Program-made: the position numbers and the translations under genes
Notes under the pieces: generated by a model
What the model was told of the DNA's origin: nothing
Database searches by the model: none
Seen by the model: only the letters and a program-made list of their open reading frames with translations
Part shown: in pieces, positions 17,130-25,903 of the stretch
Layout: every line of letters starts with the position of its first letter
Numbering within the stretch: position 1 is the first letter of the stretch
Origin: Arthrobacter sp. zg-Y1171
GTDB lineage: Bacteria; Actinomycetota; Actinomycetes; Actinomycetales; Micrococcaceae
Direction of reading: 5' to 3'
Assembly: GCF_025244845.1 (NCBI RefSeq)
Contig: NZ_CP104264.1
Span: 806,001 to 870,000 of the forward strand
Length of the DNA stretch: 64,000 bases

Positions 17130-18697
17130 GAAAGTGTTCCTTGAGTGGCGTAGTCGGCGGGCTTCCGGGCGGGGGAGGTCATGAGCCTCATGAGGTTCTC
17201 CTGGTTGGCCTCCGCCTTGGAGACCTCGCCGGTGATCGCCCCTTCGAAGATGGTGTAGATACGGTCGGAGAGGCCCAGGAGCTCGGGGAGCTCAGAGGAG
17301 ATCACGATGACTCCCTTGCCCTGGTTCGCGAGCTGCTGGATGATTCCGTAGATTTCGTACTTGGCGCCCACGTCGATGCCGCGGGTGGGTTCGTCCAGGA
17401 TCAGCAGGTCCGGGTCGGTGAACATCCACTTGGCCAGGACGACCTTCTGCTGGTTGCCGCCGGAGAGCTTGGAAACGCCCTCATCGACAGTGGGTGCCTT
17501 GGTGCGCAGGCTCTTGCGGTATTCCTCCGCGTGGCGGAACTCGGCGTCGTTGTCGACAACCAGGCCCCGGGTGATCTTTTTGAGGTCTGCCGAAACCGTG
17601 GTGGCCTTGATGTCGTCCAGGAGGTTCAGGCCCAGGGTCTTGCGGTCTTCAGTGACGTAGGCCAGGCCATGGTTAATCGCGGAGTGCACCGTCTTGAGGG
17701 TGATCTCCTTGCCGTCCTTGATGATCTGGCCGGAGATGAAGTTGCCGTAGGAGCGGCCGAAAACGGAACGGGCCAGCTCGGTGCGTCCGGCGCCCATCAG
17801 TCCGGCGAATCCGACAATCTCGCCGCGTTTTACGTGGAAGTCCGCGCCCTTGCAGACCAGGCGGTCCGCGACGGAGGGGTGGCCCACGGTCCAACCGCGG
17901 ACCTCGAAGAACGTTTCACCGATCGTCGGGGTGTGGTCCGGGAACCGGGACTCCAGCGAACGGCCCACCATGCCGCGGATGATGCGGTCTTCGTCCGCGC
18001 CTTCGGCGGCAACGTCGATCGTCTCGACCGAGCGGCCGTCGCGGATGATGGTGATGGAATCCGCAATCTGCTCAATTTCATTGAGCTTGTGCGAGATCAT
18101 GATGCAGGAGATGCCCTTGTCCCGCAGGCCTGACATCAGGCCCAGCAGGTGCTGGGAATCGGTCTCGTTGAGCGCTGCGGTGGGCTCGTCGAGGATCAGC
18201 AGCTGTACCCGTTTGTTCAGTGCCTTGGCGATCTCCACCAGCTGCTGCTTGCCCACGCCCAGATCCTTGATGGGCGTGGTGGGGTCTTCCTGGAGTCCGA
18301 CCCGTTCCATGAGGTCCAGGGTGTCGAAGTTGACCTTGTCCCAGTCGATGACGCCGAACCGGGTGGGTTCATTGCCCAGGAAAATGTTCTCGGCAATGGA
18401 GAGTTCGGGAATCAGCGCCAGTTCCTGGTGGATGATGACAATTCCCGCGGCTTCGCTGGACCGGATATCGCGGAACTGGACGGGCTTGCCCTGGAAGACG
18501 ATTTCTCCGGTGTACGTACCGTGGGGGTAGACGCCGGAGAGGACCTTCATCAGCGTGGATTTTCCTGCGCCGTTTTCTCCGCAGATGGCGTGGATTTCGC
18601 CGGCCCGGACGTTCAGGGCCACATCCGCGAGGGCCTTGACGCCGGGGAACTCCTTGGTGATGGAGTGCATTTCCAGAATGAATGGACTAGGCGACAT
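17126..18697 (-). CDS. mmsA: multiple monosaccharide ABC transporter ATP-binding protein
   Basis: A 523-residue tandem ATPase of the sugar CUT2 type. The first nucleotide-binding domain has Walker [10 protein letters not shown] (residues 40-48) and Walker [14 protein letters not shown]. The second has signature [13 protein letters not shown] and Walker [15 protein letters not shown], while its P-loop region is degenerate (GLMGAGRTE), as is normal for the family. It is the promoter-proximal gene of the operon, 211 bp downstream of the ROK regulator gene, which is the obvious candidate controller. Confidence 0.92.
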   Translation of the reverse strand: MSPSPFILEMHSITKEFPGVKALADVALNVRAGEIHAICGENGAGKSTLMKVLSGVYPHGTYTGEIVFQGKPVQFRDIRSSEAAGIVIIHQELALIPELSIAENIFLGNEPTRFGVIDWDKVNFDTLDLMERVGLQEDPTTPIKDLGVGKQQLVEIAKALNKRVQLLILDEPTAALNETDSQHLLGLMSGLRDKGISCIMISHKLNEIEQIADSITIIRDGRSVETIDVAAEGADEDRIIRGMVGRSLESRFPDHTPTIGETFFEVRGWTVGHPSVADRLVCKGADFHVKRGEIVGFAGLMGAGRTELARSVFGRSYGNFISGQIIKDGKEITLKTVHSAINHGLAYVTEDRKTLGLNLLDDIKATTVSADLKKITRGLVVDNDAEFRHAEEYRKSLRTKAPTVDEGVSKLSGGNQQKVVLAKWMFTDPDLLILDEPTRGIDVGAKYEIYGIIQQLANQGKGVIVISSELPELLGLSDRIYTIFEGAITGEVSKAEANQENLMRLMTSPARKPADYATQGTLS

Positions 18698-18797
18698 GCG
18701 TATTGTCCCTGCCGTGATGGCAGGGAGCGCGCCGCGCGCCGACTGCCGGAGCTGCTTCTGCTCGCATGAGTGCCTCCGTGTGACCTCTTTGTCGTGA

Positions 18798-18820
18798 TAC
18801 GGCCCACAGAGTGGGCCGTA
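18798..18820. promoter_or_regulatory. 10-bp inverted repeat upstream of mmsA
   Basis: TACGGCCCAC-AGA-GTGGGCCGTA is a perfect 10-bp inverted repeat with a 3-bp centre, about 100 bp upstream of the mmsA start and 90 bp after the ROK stop. It could be an operator for the ROK regulator or a terminator for its gene. A weaker CRP-like half-symmetric site (8 of 10 bases) follows at 18825-18840. Confidence 0.5.
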
Positions 18821-18908
18821 AGGAAGTTACCACGGTCACAGGCACTGCCGTCAAGTCTTGAACGCAACAGGAGCGGTTTCGGGTAGTTTGCGGGCCGCCG
18901 GGCAGGTA

Positions 18909-20123
18909 CTACGCAGCCGCGGTTCCCTGCTCCTGGAGGACGAGTGCCGCTGCTCCCAGGGCTTCGGCGCGGTCCCCGAGCGAGGACATAAGCACGGTGG
19001 AGGTTTCGCCGACGAGGGGAACGGCGTGCCGCAGCAGGCCGCGGCGGATCGGGTCCAGGAACGTGTCGCCGAGGTCGGTCAGCGAACCGCCGATGATGAT
19101 GAGTTCCGGATTCAGGGTGTTCGCGAGGTTGGCGGCGGCGCGCCCGACCGCAACGCCGGCGTCGTCAATGACGCGCAGGGTGGCCGGATCCTTTCCGGCG
19201 GCGCGTGAAAGGATGTCCGCGGTGGTGACGGTGCCGTTGGAAGCACGGCTCAGCAGCTCGATCATGATGGAGGTCGAGGCGATGGTTTCCAGGCAGCCGC
19301 GGTTGCCGCACCGGCAGATCAGCCCCTGGTCGAAGATGGTGGCGTGGCCGATTTCTCCGGTGATACCGACATTGCCGTAGTAGAGCGAACCGTTGATGAC
19401 CAGCCCGGCGCCGATGCCGGAGGCAACCTTGATGAAGATCAGGTTTTCGCTGCAGCCGTGCGGCCCCCAGGTGACTTCCGCCAGCGCACCGAGGTTGGCG
19501 TCATTGTCGATGTAGACCGGGACACCCAGCCGGTCGGCGAGGTCTTCGCGCATGTTGATCCCCACCCACTCGGGGAGGATTGCGCCCTGGACCACAGTGC
19601 CCGTGCGACGGTCGATGGGGCCGGGGATGCCGACGCCGGCACCCAGGACCGCGCTGCGGTCCACCCCCTGCCGGCGCAGCAGCCGGGCCAGCAGGGCCGC
19701 AGCGGCATCCATGCCCTCTGCTGCGGAGTGGCCCAGCGGAAGCTGGATGGACTCCTCCTGCATGATCCGGTGGCCGAGCGAGGCCAGGATCACCCTGACG
19801 TGCCGGCGACCGATGTCGATGCCGGCAGCAACGGCTCCTGACTCGTTGAGCCGCACCGAAAGCGCCCTCCGCCCGGAGCTGGTGGTGGGTTCGGTGATGA
19901 CGAGCTGACGGTCGCTCATATCGCCCACGATGTTGGAGACCGTGGCGCGGGACAACCCCGTCTGGCGCGAAAGTTCCGCCTGCGTCAACGGACCCGAGGC
20001 CAAAAGGGCCTGGATGATGCGCTGCCGGTTGCGTTCGCGCAGGGCGCTCTGCGAGCCCGGATTGGGCGGGGTGGTCCCCGGCGTGCGGGTGGTCCTCAAC
20101 GGCGAGGATGGATCGGCTGGCAT
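18909..20123 (-). CDS. ROK family transcriptional regulator
   Basis: 404 residues. An N-terminal winged helix-turn-helix (about residues 28-85, with LTQAELSRQTGLSRATVSNI) is joined to a ROK sugar-kinase-like domain starting near GIDIGRRHVRV. The zinc-binding motif CRCGNRGCLE, diagnostic of NagC/XylR/Mlc-type ROK proteins, is intact, as is an ATP-loop-like DNDANLGALAE. It probably represses mmsAB-chvE and is released by the imported sugar or a derivative. The ATG at 20123 is followed upstream within 7 bp by an AGAGTG inverted repeat that may mediate autoregulation. Confidence 0.9.
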   Translation of the reverse strand: MPADPSSPLRTTRTPGTTPPNPGSQSALRERNRQRIIQALLASGPLTQAELSRQTGLSRATVSNIVGDMSDRQLVITEPTTSSGRRALSVRLNESGAVAAGIDIGRRHVRVILASLGHRIMQEESIQLPLGHSAAEGMDAAAALLARLLRRQGVDRSAVLGAGVGIPGPIDRRTGTVVQGAILPEWVGINMREDLADRLGVPVYIDNDANLGALAEVTWGPHGCSENLIFIKVASGIGAGLVINGSLYYGNVGITGEIGHATIFDQGLICRCGNRGCLETIASTSIMIELLSRASNGTVTTADILSRAAGKDPATLRVIDDAGVAVGRAAANLANTLNPELIIIGGSLTDLGDTFLDPIRRGLLRHAVPLVGETSTVLMSSLGDRAEALGAAALVLQEQGTAAA

Positions 20124-20129
20124 TAGTTT

Positions 20130-20149
20130 AGAGTGCTACATCACACTCT
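20130..20149. promoter_or_regulatory. AGAGTG-N8-CACTCT inverted repeat, candidate ROK operator
   Basis: A 6-bp perfect inverted repeat lies immediately before the ROK regulator start codon, in a comparatively AT-rich patch (20121-20165) that must also contain its promoter. Position suggests autorepression. The same repeat is not obvious upstream of mmsA. Confidence 0.45.
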
Positions 20150-20173
20150 TGCAGTCAAGAAGTGAACACAAGA

Positions 20174-20701
20174 CTAGGGCTGCGCGGCTACGGCAGAGCG
20201 GTGGTCGGCAGCCGTCTGCCGGTAGCTTTCCGCGTTGGCCTTCACTCCCGCGAACTCCTCATCCGTGAGCGTGCGGCGGACCTTTGCCGGCATGCCGGCC
20301 ACCAGCGAGCGGGGCGGGACCACCGTACCCTCAAGAACCAGTGCGCCGGCGGCGACGAGGGAACCGGCGCCGATCACGGCACCGTTCATAATCGTGGCGC
20401 TCATACCGATCAGGCAGTCATCCTCGACCGTGCAGCCGTGCACCACGGCATTGTGGCCGATGCTGACCCGCTCGCCCACCGACGTCGGGAAGCCCGGGTC
20501 CGCATGCAGCACCACATTGTCCTGGAGGTTGGTTCCGGCGCCCACGCGGATGCTGTTGGAGTCACCGCGGACGCAGGCGCCGTAGAAGGCGCTGGAGTCC
20601 GCTGCCATGGTGACGTCGCCAATGAGCGAAGCGGTGGGAGCGAGGAAGACGCTGGAATCGACGGCGGGGGTCTTGCCCCGGAATTCAATGATGTGTGCCA
20701 T
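20174..20701 (-). CDS. gamma carbonic anhydrase-like left-handed beta-helix protein
   Basis: 175 residues built of hexapeptide repeats followed by a C-terminal helix. Three histidines that would bind the metal are visible (VVLHADPG and IGHNAVVHG), as in CamH/YrdA-type gamma carbonic anhydrases. The usual acidic-loop glutamate of the archaeal Cam is absent, as in most bacterial YrdA homologues, so true anhydrase activity is uncertain. ATG 20701 gives the standard N-terminus (MAHIIEFRGKTP); the frame continues upstream to 20938 but crosses the purU 3' end. It lies 50 bp upstream of the ROK gene on the same strand. Confidence 0.85.
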   Translation of the reverse strand: MAHIIEFRGKTPAVDSSVFLAPTASLIGDVTMAADSSAFYGACVRGDSNSIRVGAGTNLQDNVVLHADPGFPTSVGERVSIGHNAVVHGCTVEDDCLIGMSATIMNGAVIGAGSLVAAGALVLEGTVVPPRSLVAGMPAKVRRTLTDEEFAGVKANAESYRQTAADHRSAVAAQP

Positions 20702-20765
20702 GCCACCCAGCGTAGCGCCGCCCGGAGGCCGGTTAGCGGAAGCCGGCACCCGCAGCAGGAACCGC

Positions 20766-21635
20766 CTAGTTGAAGACGATGGTCCGCCCGCCGTCCAGCA
20801 GGACCCGGTGCTGGGCATGCCACTGCACGGCTTTGGACAGTGCCCGCCCCTCGACGTCGCTGCCCAGGGCCGCCAGCTGGGCAGCCGAACGGGCGTGGTC
20901 CACCCGCATGACTTCCTGTTCGATGATGGGACCCTCATCCAGGTCCGAAGTTACGTAATGCGCCGTGGCACCGATCAGCTTCACTCCCCGGGCATGCGCC
21001 TGGTGGTAGGGCCTCGCTCCCTTGAAGGAAGGCAGGAAGGAGTGATGGATGTTGATGGCACGCCCGGACAGGTCACGGCAGAGGTCGTTGCTCAGGATCT
21101 GCATGTAGCGGGCGAGGACCACCAGCTCAATGTCCAGTTCAGCCATCAGGGCGCGCAGCCGGTCCTCCGCCTGGCCCTTCGTGTCCGGAGTGACGGGGAC
21201 ATGGTGGAACGGCACGCCGTAGAAGTCGGCGAGGGATTCCAGCTCGCGGTGGTTGGAGACAATGGCCGGGATATCGATCGGCAGCGTCCCCGCACGCTGC
21301 TGGAACAGCAGGTCGTTGAGGCAGTGGCCGGACTTGGACGCCATGATCAGGGTGCGGGTCCGGCGGCCGGCGCGGTGCAGTTCCCAGGACATGGCAAATG
21401 CAGACGCCGTTGCAGCGAGTTCCGCATGGACCTGCTCGTAGGAGCGCGGGGAAGTGAAGTCCACGCGCATAAAGAAGGAGCCGGTTTCCCGACTGCCGAA
21501 CTGCGCGGACTCGGTGATGTTGCCTTCGGCCGCCACCAGGGAAGCACTGACGGCATGGACAATGCCGGGACGGTCGGGGCAGGACAACGTCAGGGTAAAG
21601 GCGTTGGCGGCGGAGGCGTCGGGAAGAGAGCTCAT
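20766..21635 (-). CDS. purU: formyltetrahydrofolate deformylase
   Basis: 289 residues. PurU hydrolyses 10-formyl-THF to formate and THF, balancing the one-carbon pool. An N-terminal ACT domain (LSCPDRPGIVHAVSASL) precedes a formyltransferase-like domain with NIHHSFLPSFKGARPY and LDEGPIIEQ, containing the catalytic Asn-x-His and Asp. ATG 21635 is chosen because AAGGG sits eight bases upstream; an in-frame GTG at 21644 overlaps that site. It shares a 54-bp divergent gap with the acetyltransferase gene. glyA and folD, which use the same folate pool, lie 2 kb away. Confidence 0.95.
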   Translation of the reverse strand: MSSLPDASAANAFTLTLSCPDRPGIVHAVSASLVAAEGNITESAQFGSRETGSFFMRVDFTSPRSYEQVHAELAATASAFAMSWELHRAGRRTRTLIMASKSGHCLNDLLFQQRAGTLPIDIPAIVSNHRELESLADFYGVPFHHVPVTPDTKGQAEDRLRALMAELDIELVVLARYMQILSNDLCRDLSGRAINIHHSFLPSFKGARPYHQAHARGVKLIGATAHYVTSDLDEGPIIEQEVMRVDHARSAAQLAALGSDVEGRALSKAVQWHAQHRVLLDGGRTIVFN

Positions 21636-21689
21636 GTCTGTCACCCTTGCTAGGTTACCGGTTTCCGTGCCCTGGCCTAGGGTGGGCAC

Positions 21690-22229
21690 ATGGATGTGAT
21701 GTTCCTTCCGTTTTCCGACAAGGACGAGGGAGAGCTCGTACGTTTCCTCACTACCAACAGCTTTCCCTACCACCGGATCAAGGCGCCTTCCGAGGGGCTG
21801 GTGCGGCGCCTCCTGATCGAGGGACGGTTCGACAGCGACGGCGTGAGTACCTTCTGGGTGTTCGGCGACAACCACCGCATGGGCCTGGTCATCTTGGAGG
21901 AGTTGGGAACGAGTACCCCGGTGCTGGACCTGCGCCTGGTGGAGAAGTTCCGCGGCCGGGGCAACGGCGTACCGGTGCTGAAAGCCCTGACCGGCATGGT
22001 GTTCGACGACTATCCCGAAGCGCACCGCTTCGCGGGCCATACGAGCGAGGACAACATCGCCATGCGCAAGACCCTGCTGCGTTCAGGTTTCGTGAAGGAA
22101 GCGCATTACCGGGAGGACTGGCCGCTGGAAGACGGGCGCAGGGTGGCCACGGTGGTTTACGCCATCCTGCGCCGTGACTGGGAACAGGGCACGGTAACTT
22201 CCATCAACTGGGAAGAGCTGCTTTCGTAG
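21690..22229 (+). CDS. GNAT family N-acetyltransferase
   Basis: 179 residues with the GNAT fold. The acetyl-CoA pyrophosphate loop is seen as VEKFRGRGNGVPVLKAL, and the later motif SEDNIAMRKTLLRSGFVKE is the standard adjacent N-x-x-x-x-x-L-x-x-x-GF element. The sequence resembles RimJ/RimL-type acetyltransferases, but the acceptor (protein N-terminus, amino acid, antibiotic) cannot be told. Its last 26 bases overlap the end of the convergent flavoprotein gene. Confidence 0.85.
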   Translation: MDVMFLPFSDKDEGELVRFLTTNSFPYHRIKAPSEGLVRRLLIEGRFDSDGVSTFWVFGDNHRMGLVILEELGTSTPVLDLRLVEKFRGRGNGVPVLKALTGMVFDDYPEAHRFAGHTSEDNIAMRKTLLRSGFVKEAHYREDWPLEDGRRVATVVYAILRRDWEQGTVTSINWEELLS

Positions 22230-23274
22230 CCGGCTGGCGCAGGGCGGCAAGCGCGGCTGCCCGGCCGGCGCGGGTAGCCCCCAGCGTGGAGGAGGACTCA
22301 CCGTAGCCCACCAGCAGCAGGCGGGGCTCGCGCACCACGCGGACCCCGTCCATCCGGATCCCGCCGCCGGGTTCGCGCAGGTGCAGCGGCGCCAGATGCT
22401 CCAGGGCGGCACGAAAGCCGGTGGCCCAGAGGACAGTGTCCACGGCCTCGGCGGACCCGTCTGCGAAAACAACTCCGGAGGTGGTCAGGCGGCCGATCTG
22501 TCCGCGCGACACGAGCACCCCGTCCTCAATGCCCCGCCGGTATTCATCCGTCAGCGGCAGGCCCGTAGCGGAAACGACGCTCAGCGGCGGCAGGCCGGCA
22601 CGGGTCCTGGCGCTGACTTTCGCTTCCACGGCCCGCCCCCACTCGGAGTCGAACGGGCGGAGGGTGAATTCCGGCGGCCGGCGGGTGGACCAGACGGTTT
22701 CCACACCGGCACGCTGCAGCTGCAGCAGGAACTGCACGGCGGAGGTGCCGCCGCCGACCACAAGGACCCGCTGCCCGGCAAAGTCAGCCACGCTGCGAAA
22801 GTCCCGGGTATGCAGCTGCCGCCCGCGGAAGGACTCCCGCCCGGGGTAATAGGGCCAATACGGCCGGTCCCACGTGCCCGTGGCGTTGATGACCGTGCGG
22901 GCCTGCCACTCGCGGCCATCCACGGCACGGACCGTGAGCCTGCCGCCGTCGCCCTCCGCCACCGCCGCCACGGAGACCGGCCGGACGACGTCGAGCCCGA
23001 ACTCCTGCTCATAGCGTCCGTAGTACCTGGTGACGACGGCGGAAGCGGGTTCGGCGGGATCGGGCGAGCCCAGCGGCATCCCCGGGAGATCGTGCAGGGC
23101 GTGCGCCGCACCGAAGGTCAGCGAATCCCACCGGTGGCGCCAGGCCCCGCCCGGCCCGGGGTTCGCGTCCAGCACGGTGAAGCCGGCGCCGGGCTCCAGG
23201 CCGCGGCGGCGCAGGTGGTAAGCGGCGCTGAGCCCGGCCTGGCCGGCTCCGATCACGAGTATGTCCGTTTCCAC
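22204..23274 (-). CDS. FAD-dependent oxidoreductase (CzcO/flavin monooxygenase-like)
   Basis: 356 residues with two dinucleotide-binding motifs: an N-terminal FAD site DILVIGAGQAGLSAAY (near residue 5) and a central NAD(P) site VLVVGGGTSAVQF. A conserved ATGTWDRPYWPYYPG segment between them matches the CzcO/FMO-like group. These enzymes use NADPH to form a flavin hydroperoxide or act as reductases; the substrate is unknown. The FMO fingerprint FxGxxxHxxxY/F is recognisable in altered form (FRGRQLHTRDF). It converges on the acetyltransferase gene with a 26-bp overlap and is divergent from glyA. Confidence 0.85.
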   Translation of the reverse strand: METDILVIGAGQAGLSAAYHLRRRGLEPGAGFTVLDANPGPGGAWRHRWDSLTFGAAHALHDLPGMPLGSPDPAEPASAVVTRYYGRYEQEFGLDVVRPVSVAAVAEGDGGRLTVRAVDGREWQARTVINATGTWDRPYWPYYPGRESFRGRQLHTRDFRSVADFAGQRVLVVGGGTSAVQFLLQLQRAGVETVWSTRRPPEFTLRPFDSEWGRAVEAKVSARTRAGLPPLSVVSATGLPLTDEYRRGIEDGVLVSRGQIGRLTTSGVVFADGSAEAVDTVLWATGFRAALEHLAPLHLREPGGGIRMDGVRVVREPRLLLVGYGESSSTLGATRAGRAAALAALRQPATKAALPS

Positions 23275-23371
23275 CTGTGCACTCCTTCGTTCCTGAGAAC
23301 CGTAACGGTCCGGGCATTGCGGCTATTCCGCCGAAGCCCTGCAGACGGGGGACAGGTGAGGCTAGGATGGA

Positions 23372-23482
23372 GAGCGTCGCGACTGGCGTTAGGTGGATTA
23401 CCACCAGGAAGCGGCACGGCACCCCTGCGGGGGTGTCCTAACGACCACGGATCGCACGCCTGGGCCGCGGGTCACGCGCGAA
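23372..23482 (+). ncRNA. ZTP riboswitch (pfl motif)
   Basis: The leader of glyA contains the two conserved blocks of the ZMP/ZTP aptamer: GCGACTGGCG followed by a small stem GGTGG-ATT-ACCACC and the block GGAAGCGG, then a variable hairpin with arms gcacccc/ggggtgt-like, then the second-domain block CGCCTGGGC (23458-23466). This is the arrangement of the pfl RNA motif, typically found ahead of one-carbon and purine genes. A possible -10 box TAGGAT (23363-23368) would start transcription at the aptamer. Binding of ZTP, which accumulates when 10-formyl-THF is short, should turn on glyA and folD. Confidence 0.88.
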
Positions 23483-23557
23483 ACTGTTGTGCCATGCCCG
23501 GCCTATGCCCCGACAGGTAGCCTGACCTATAGAGAACCCCTTCCCAGGAGATCCCAC

Positions 23558-24841
23558 GTGAGAGTATCCACCCAGTCCGTCACCAACGCGCCGCTTATCG
23601 ATGTTGATCCCGAAATAGCAGCGGTCCTGAATGATGAATTGTCCCGCCAGCGCAGCACCCTCGAGATGATCGCCTCCGAGAACTTCGCCCCGCGCGCCGT
23701 CTTGGAAACCTCCGGCTCCGTCCTCACCAACAAGTACGCCGAGGGCTATCCCGGGCGCCGCTACTACGGCGGCTGCGAACATGTGGACGTGGCAGAGAAC
23801 CTCGCCATCGAGCGGGTGAAGGCCCTGTTCGGTGCGGAGTTCGCCAACGTCCAGCCGCACTCCGGCGCGCAGGCCAATGCTGCCGCGCTCGCGGCCCTGA
23901 TGGCGCCGGGCGAGAAACTGATGGGGCTGAACCTGGCCCACGGCGGGCACCTTACCCACGGCATGAAACTGAACTTCTCCGGCAAGCTGTACGACGTCGC
24001 GGCCTACGGGGTGGATGAGCAGACCTACCGGGTGGACATGGAGCGGGTCCGTGAACAGGCGCTGGCGGAACGCCCGCAGGTTATTGTCGCCGGCTGGTCC
24101 GCCTACCCGCGGCAGTTGGACTTCGAGGCCTTCCGATCCATTGCCGATGAAGTTGGTGCCTATCTCTGGACCGACATGGCGCATTTTGCCGGACTGGTGG
24201 CCGCGGGACTGCACCCCAACCCGGTGCCGGTGTCCGACGTCGTCACCTCCACCGTGCACAAGACCCTTGCCGGGCCGCGCTCGGGAATGATCCTGGCGAA
24301 AAAGGAATACGCGAAGAGGCTGAACTCCGCCGTTTTCCCCGGCCAGCAGGGCGGCCCGCTGATGCACGTGATCGCTGCGAAGGCCGTGGCCTTTAAGATC
24401 GCCGGCACCGAGGAGTTCCGGGAACGGCAGGAACGCGTGCTCGAGGGTGCGCGGATCATTGCCGACCGCCTGAACGCAGCGGATGTAGCCGAACACGGCG
24501 TTTCAGTGCTCACCGGCGGCACGGACGTCCACCTGATCCTGGTGGACCTGCGGCACTCCGCCCTGGACGGAAAGCAGGCCGAAGACCTGCTTGATTCCGT
24601 GGGCATCACGGTGAACCGCAACTCCGTACCCTTCGACCCGCGGCCGCCGATGGTCACGTCCGGCCTGCGGATCGGCACCCCGGCGCTCGCAACCCGCGGC
24701 TTCGGCGCCCCGGAATTCACCGAGGTTGCCGAGATCATTGCCGCCGCACTGAAACCCGCTCCCGACGTCGAGGTCCTGCGGGGCCGCGTACGGGCGCTGG
24801 CAGACAATTTCCCGCTTTACCCCGGACAGGAGGAATGGTAA
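23558..24841 (+). CDS. glyA: serine hydroxymethyltransferase
   Basis: A 427-residue PLP enzyme that interconverts serine plus THF with glycine plus methylene-THF. The PLP lysine lies in [13 protein letters not shown] (Lys235), and LEMIASENF and [13 protein letters not shown] mark the substrate and cofactor sites. The start is GTG 23558, seven bases after CAGGAG (23545-23550). A longer frame back to 23393 would run through the riboswitch and is rejected. folD follows directly, so one transcript supplies both enzymes of the methylene-THF/10-formyl-THF route. Confidence 0.95.
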   Translation: MRVSTQSVTNAPLIDVDPEIAAVLNDELSRQRSTLEMIASENFAPRAVLETSGSVLTNKYAEGYPGRRYYGGCEHVDVAENLAIERVKALFGAEFANVQPHSGAQANAAALAALMAPGEKLMGLNLAHGGHLTHGMKLNFSGKLYDVAAYGVDEQTYRVDMERVREQALAERPQVIVAGWSAYPRQLDFEAFRSIADEVGAYLWTDMAHFAGLVAAGLHPNPVPVSDVVTSTVHKTLAGPRSGMILAKKEYAKRLNSAVFPGQQGGPLMHVIAAKAVAFKIAGTEEFRERQERVLEGARIIADRLNAADVAEHGVSVLTGGTDVHLILVDLRHSALDGKQAEDLLDSVGITVNRNSVPFDPRPPMVTSGLRIGTPALATRGFGAPEFTEVAEIIAAALKPAPDVEVLRGRVRALADNFPLYPGQEEW

Positions 24842-24861
24842 CCGTGGAGAAAGGAACCAAT

Positions 24862-25836
24862 ATGGAGGGCGCCGTGACCGGCGAGGACGCCAGCGTGAAC
24901 CTCGGCTGGGACGTCAAGGAGAAGACCGATTTCGGCACTCCGGTTGCGGCGAAGATCCTCGACGGCCGTGCCGCCGCCCGGGAGATCAAGGAGGACCTGA
25001 CCGAACGGGTGCGCGTGCTGAAGGAAGAGCACGGCGTCACTCCGGGGTTGGGAACGGTGCTGGTGGGTGATGACCCCGCCAGCCACTCCTACGTGGGCGG
25101 CAAGCATAAGGACTGCAAACAGGTGGGGATTAACTCCATCCGCCGGGACCTACCGGGCGACATCAGCCAGGCAGACCTGGAAAAGGTCATTGACGAGCTG
25201 AACGAGGACCCGGCCACCACCGGGTACATTGTGCAGCTGCCGCTGCCGGCGCACATCGATGCCAATGCCATCCTGGAGCGGATCGCCCCGGAGAAGGATG
25301 CGGACGGGCTGCACCCGGTCAACCTGGGCCGCCTGGTGCTCAACGTCAGCGAACCGATGACGTCGCCGCTGCCCTGCACGCCGCACGGGATCGTGCAGCT
25401 GCTGGTCCGCAACGGGATTTCATTGAACGGCAAGAAGGTCCTCGTGGTCGGACGCGGCGTCACCGTCGGGCGGCCGCTCGGCCTGCTGTTGACCCGCCGT
25501 CCGATCAATGCCACGGTCACGCTGGCGCACACCGGGACCGCGGACCTGTTCGAGCACCTGCAGGCAGCCGATGTGGTGGTTGCCGCGGCCGGCTTCCCGG
25601 AAATGATCCGGGCCGAGGAGCTCAAGCCCGGCGCGATCGTGCTGGACGTCGGCGTCACCCGGGTCACCGATCCGGAAACCGGGGAAACAACGCTGACCGG
25701 CGACGTCGAACCGGCAGCGGCCGACGTCGCCTCCTGGATCTCGCCCAACCCCGGCGGCGTGGGCCCGATGACCCGCGCCATGCTGCTGGCGAACGTGGTG
25801 GAAGCCGCCGAACGGCAGGCCGGAATCCTGGTCTAG
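24862..25836 (+). CDS. folD: methylene-THF dehydrogenase / methenyl-THF cyclohydrolase
   Basis: FolD converts methylene-THF to 10-formyl-THF. Family motifs are [18 protein letters not shown] (catalytic Tyr-x4-Lys form), [27 protein letters not shown] and the C-terminal [18 protein letters not shown]. The core begins near [11 protein letters not shown], so every available start leaves an N-terminal extension. ATG 24862 is preferred (GAAAGGAA seven bases upstream); ATG 24835, overlapping the glyA stop, and GTG 24844 or 24874 are alternatives. The 30-35-residue acidic extension is unusual for FolD and has no recognised domain. It is co-transcribed with glyA. Confidence 0.92.
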   Translation: MEGAVTGEDASVNLGWDVKEKTDFGTPVAAKILDGRAAAREIKEDLTERVRVLKEEHGVTPGLGTVLVGDDPASHSYVGGKHKDCKQVGINSIRRDLPGDISQADLEKVIDELNEDPATTGYIVQLPLPAHIDANAILERIAPEKDADGLHPVNLGRLVLNVSEPMTSPLPCTPHGIVQLLVRNGISLNGKKVLVVGRGVTVGRPLGLLLTRRPINATVTLAHTGTADLFEHLQAADVVVAAAGFPEMIRAEELKPGAIVLDVGVTRVTDPETGETTLTGDVEPAAADVASWISPNPGGVGPMTRAMLLANVVEAAERQAGILV

Positions 25837-25854
25837 GACCAAATCGGAGCAGTT

Positions 25855-25892
25855 GACGGGGCCGGTGCGCAGCGACATGCGCCGGCCCCGTC
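25855..25892 (+). terminator. hairpin between folD and the ABC exporter genes
   Basis: A stem of about 15 bp (two G-U pairs) with arms starting GACGGGGCCGG and ending CCGGCCCCGTC closes the glyA-folD unit 18 bases after the folD stop. It has no T-run. It ends 11 bases before the proposed start of the ABC ATPase gene, so that gene needs a promoter inside or after the hairpin, or is read by leakage. Confidence 0.65.
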
Positions 25893-25903
25893 CTGCGTCC
25901 ACT

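Noticed and set aside
23393..23557. glyA starting inside the upstream leader
   Set aside because: This stretch forms the ZTP riboswitch and leader; GTG 23558 has a proper ribosome site.
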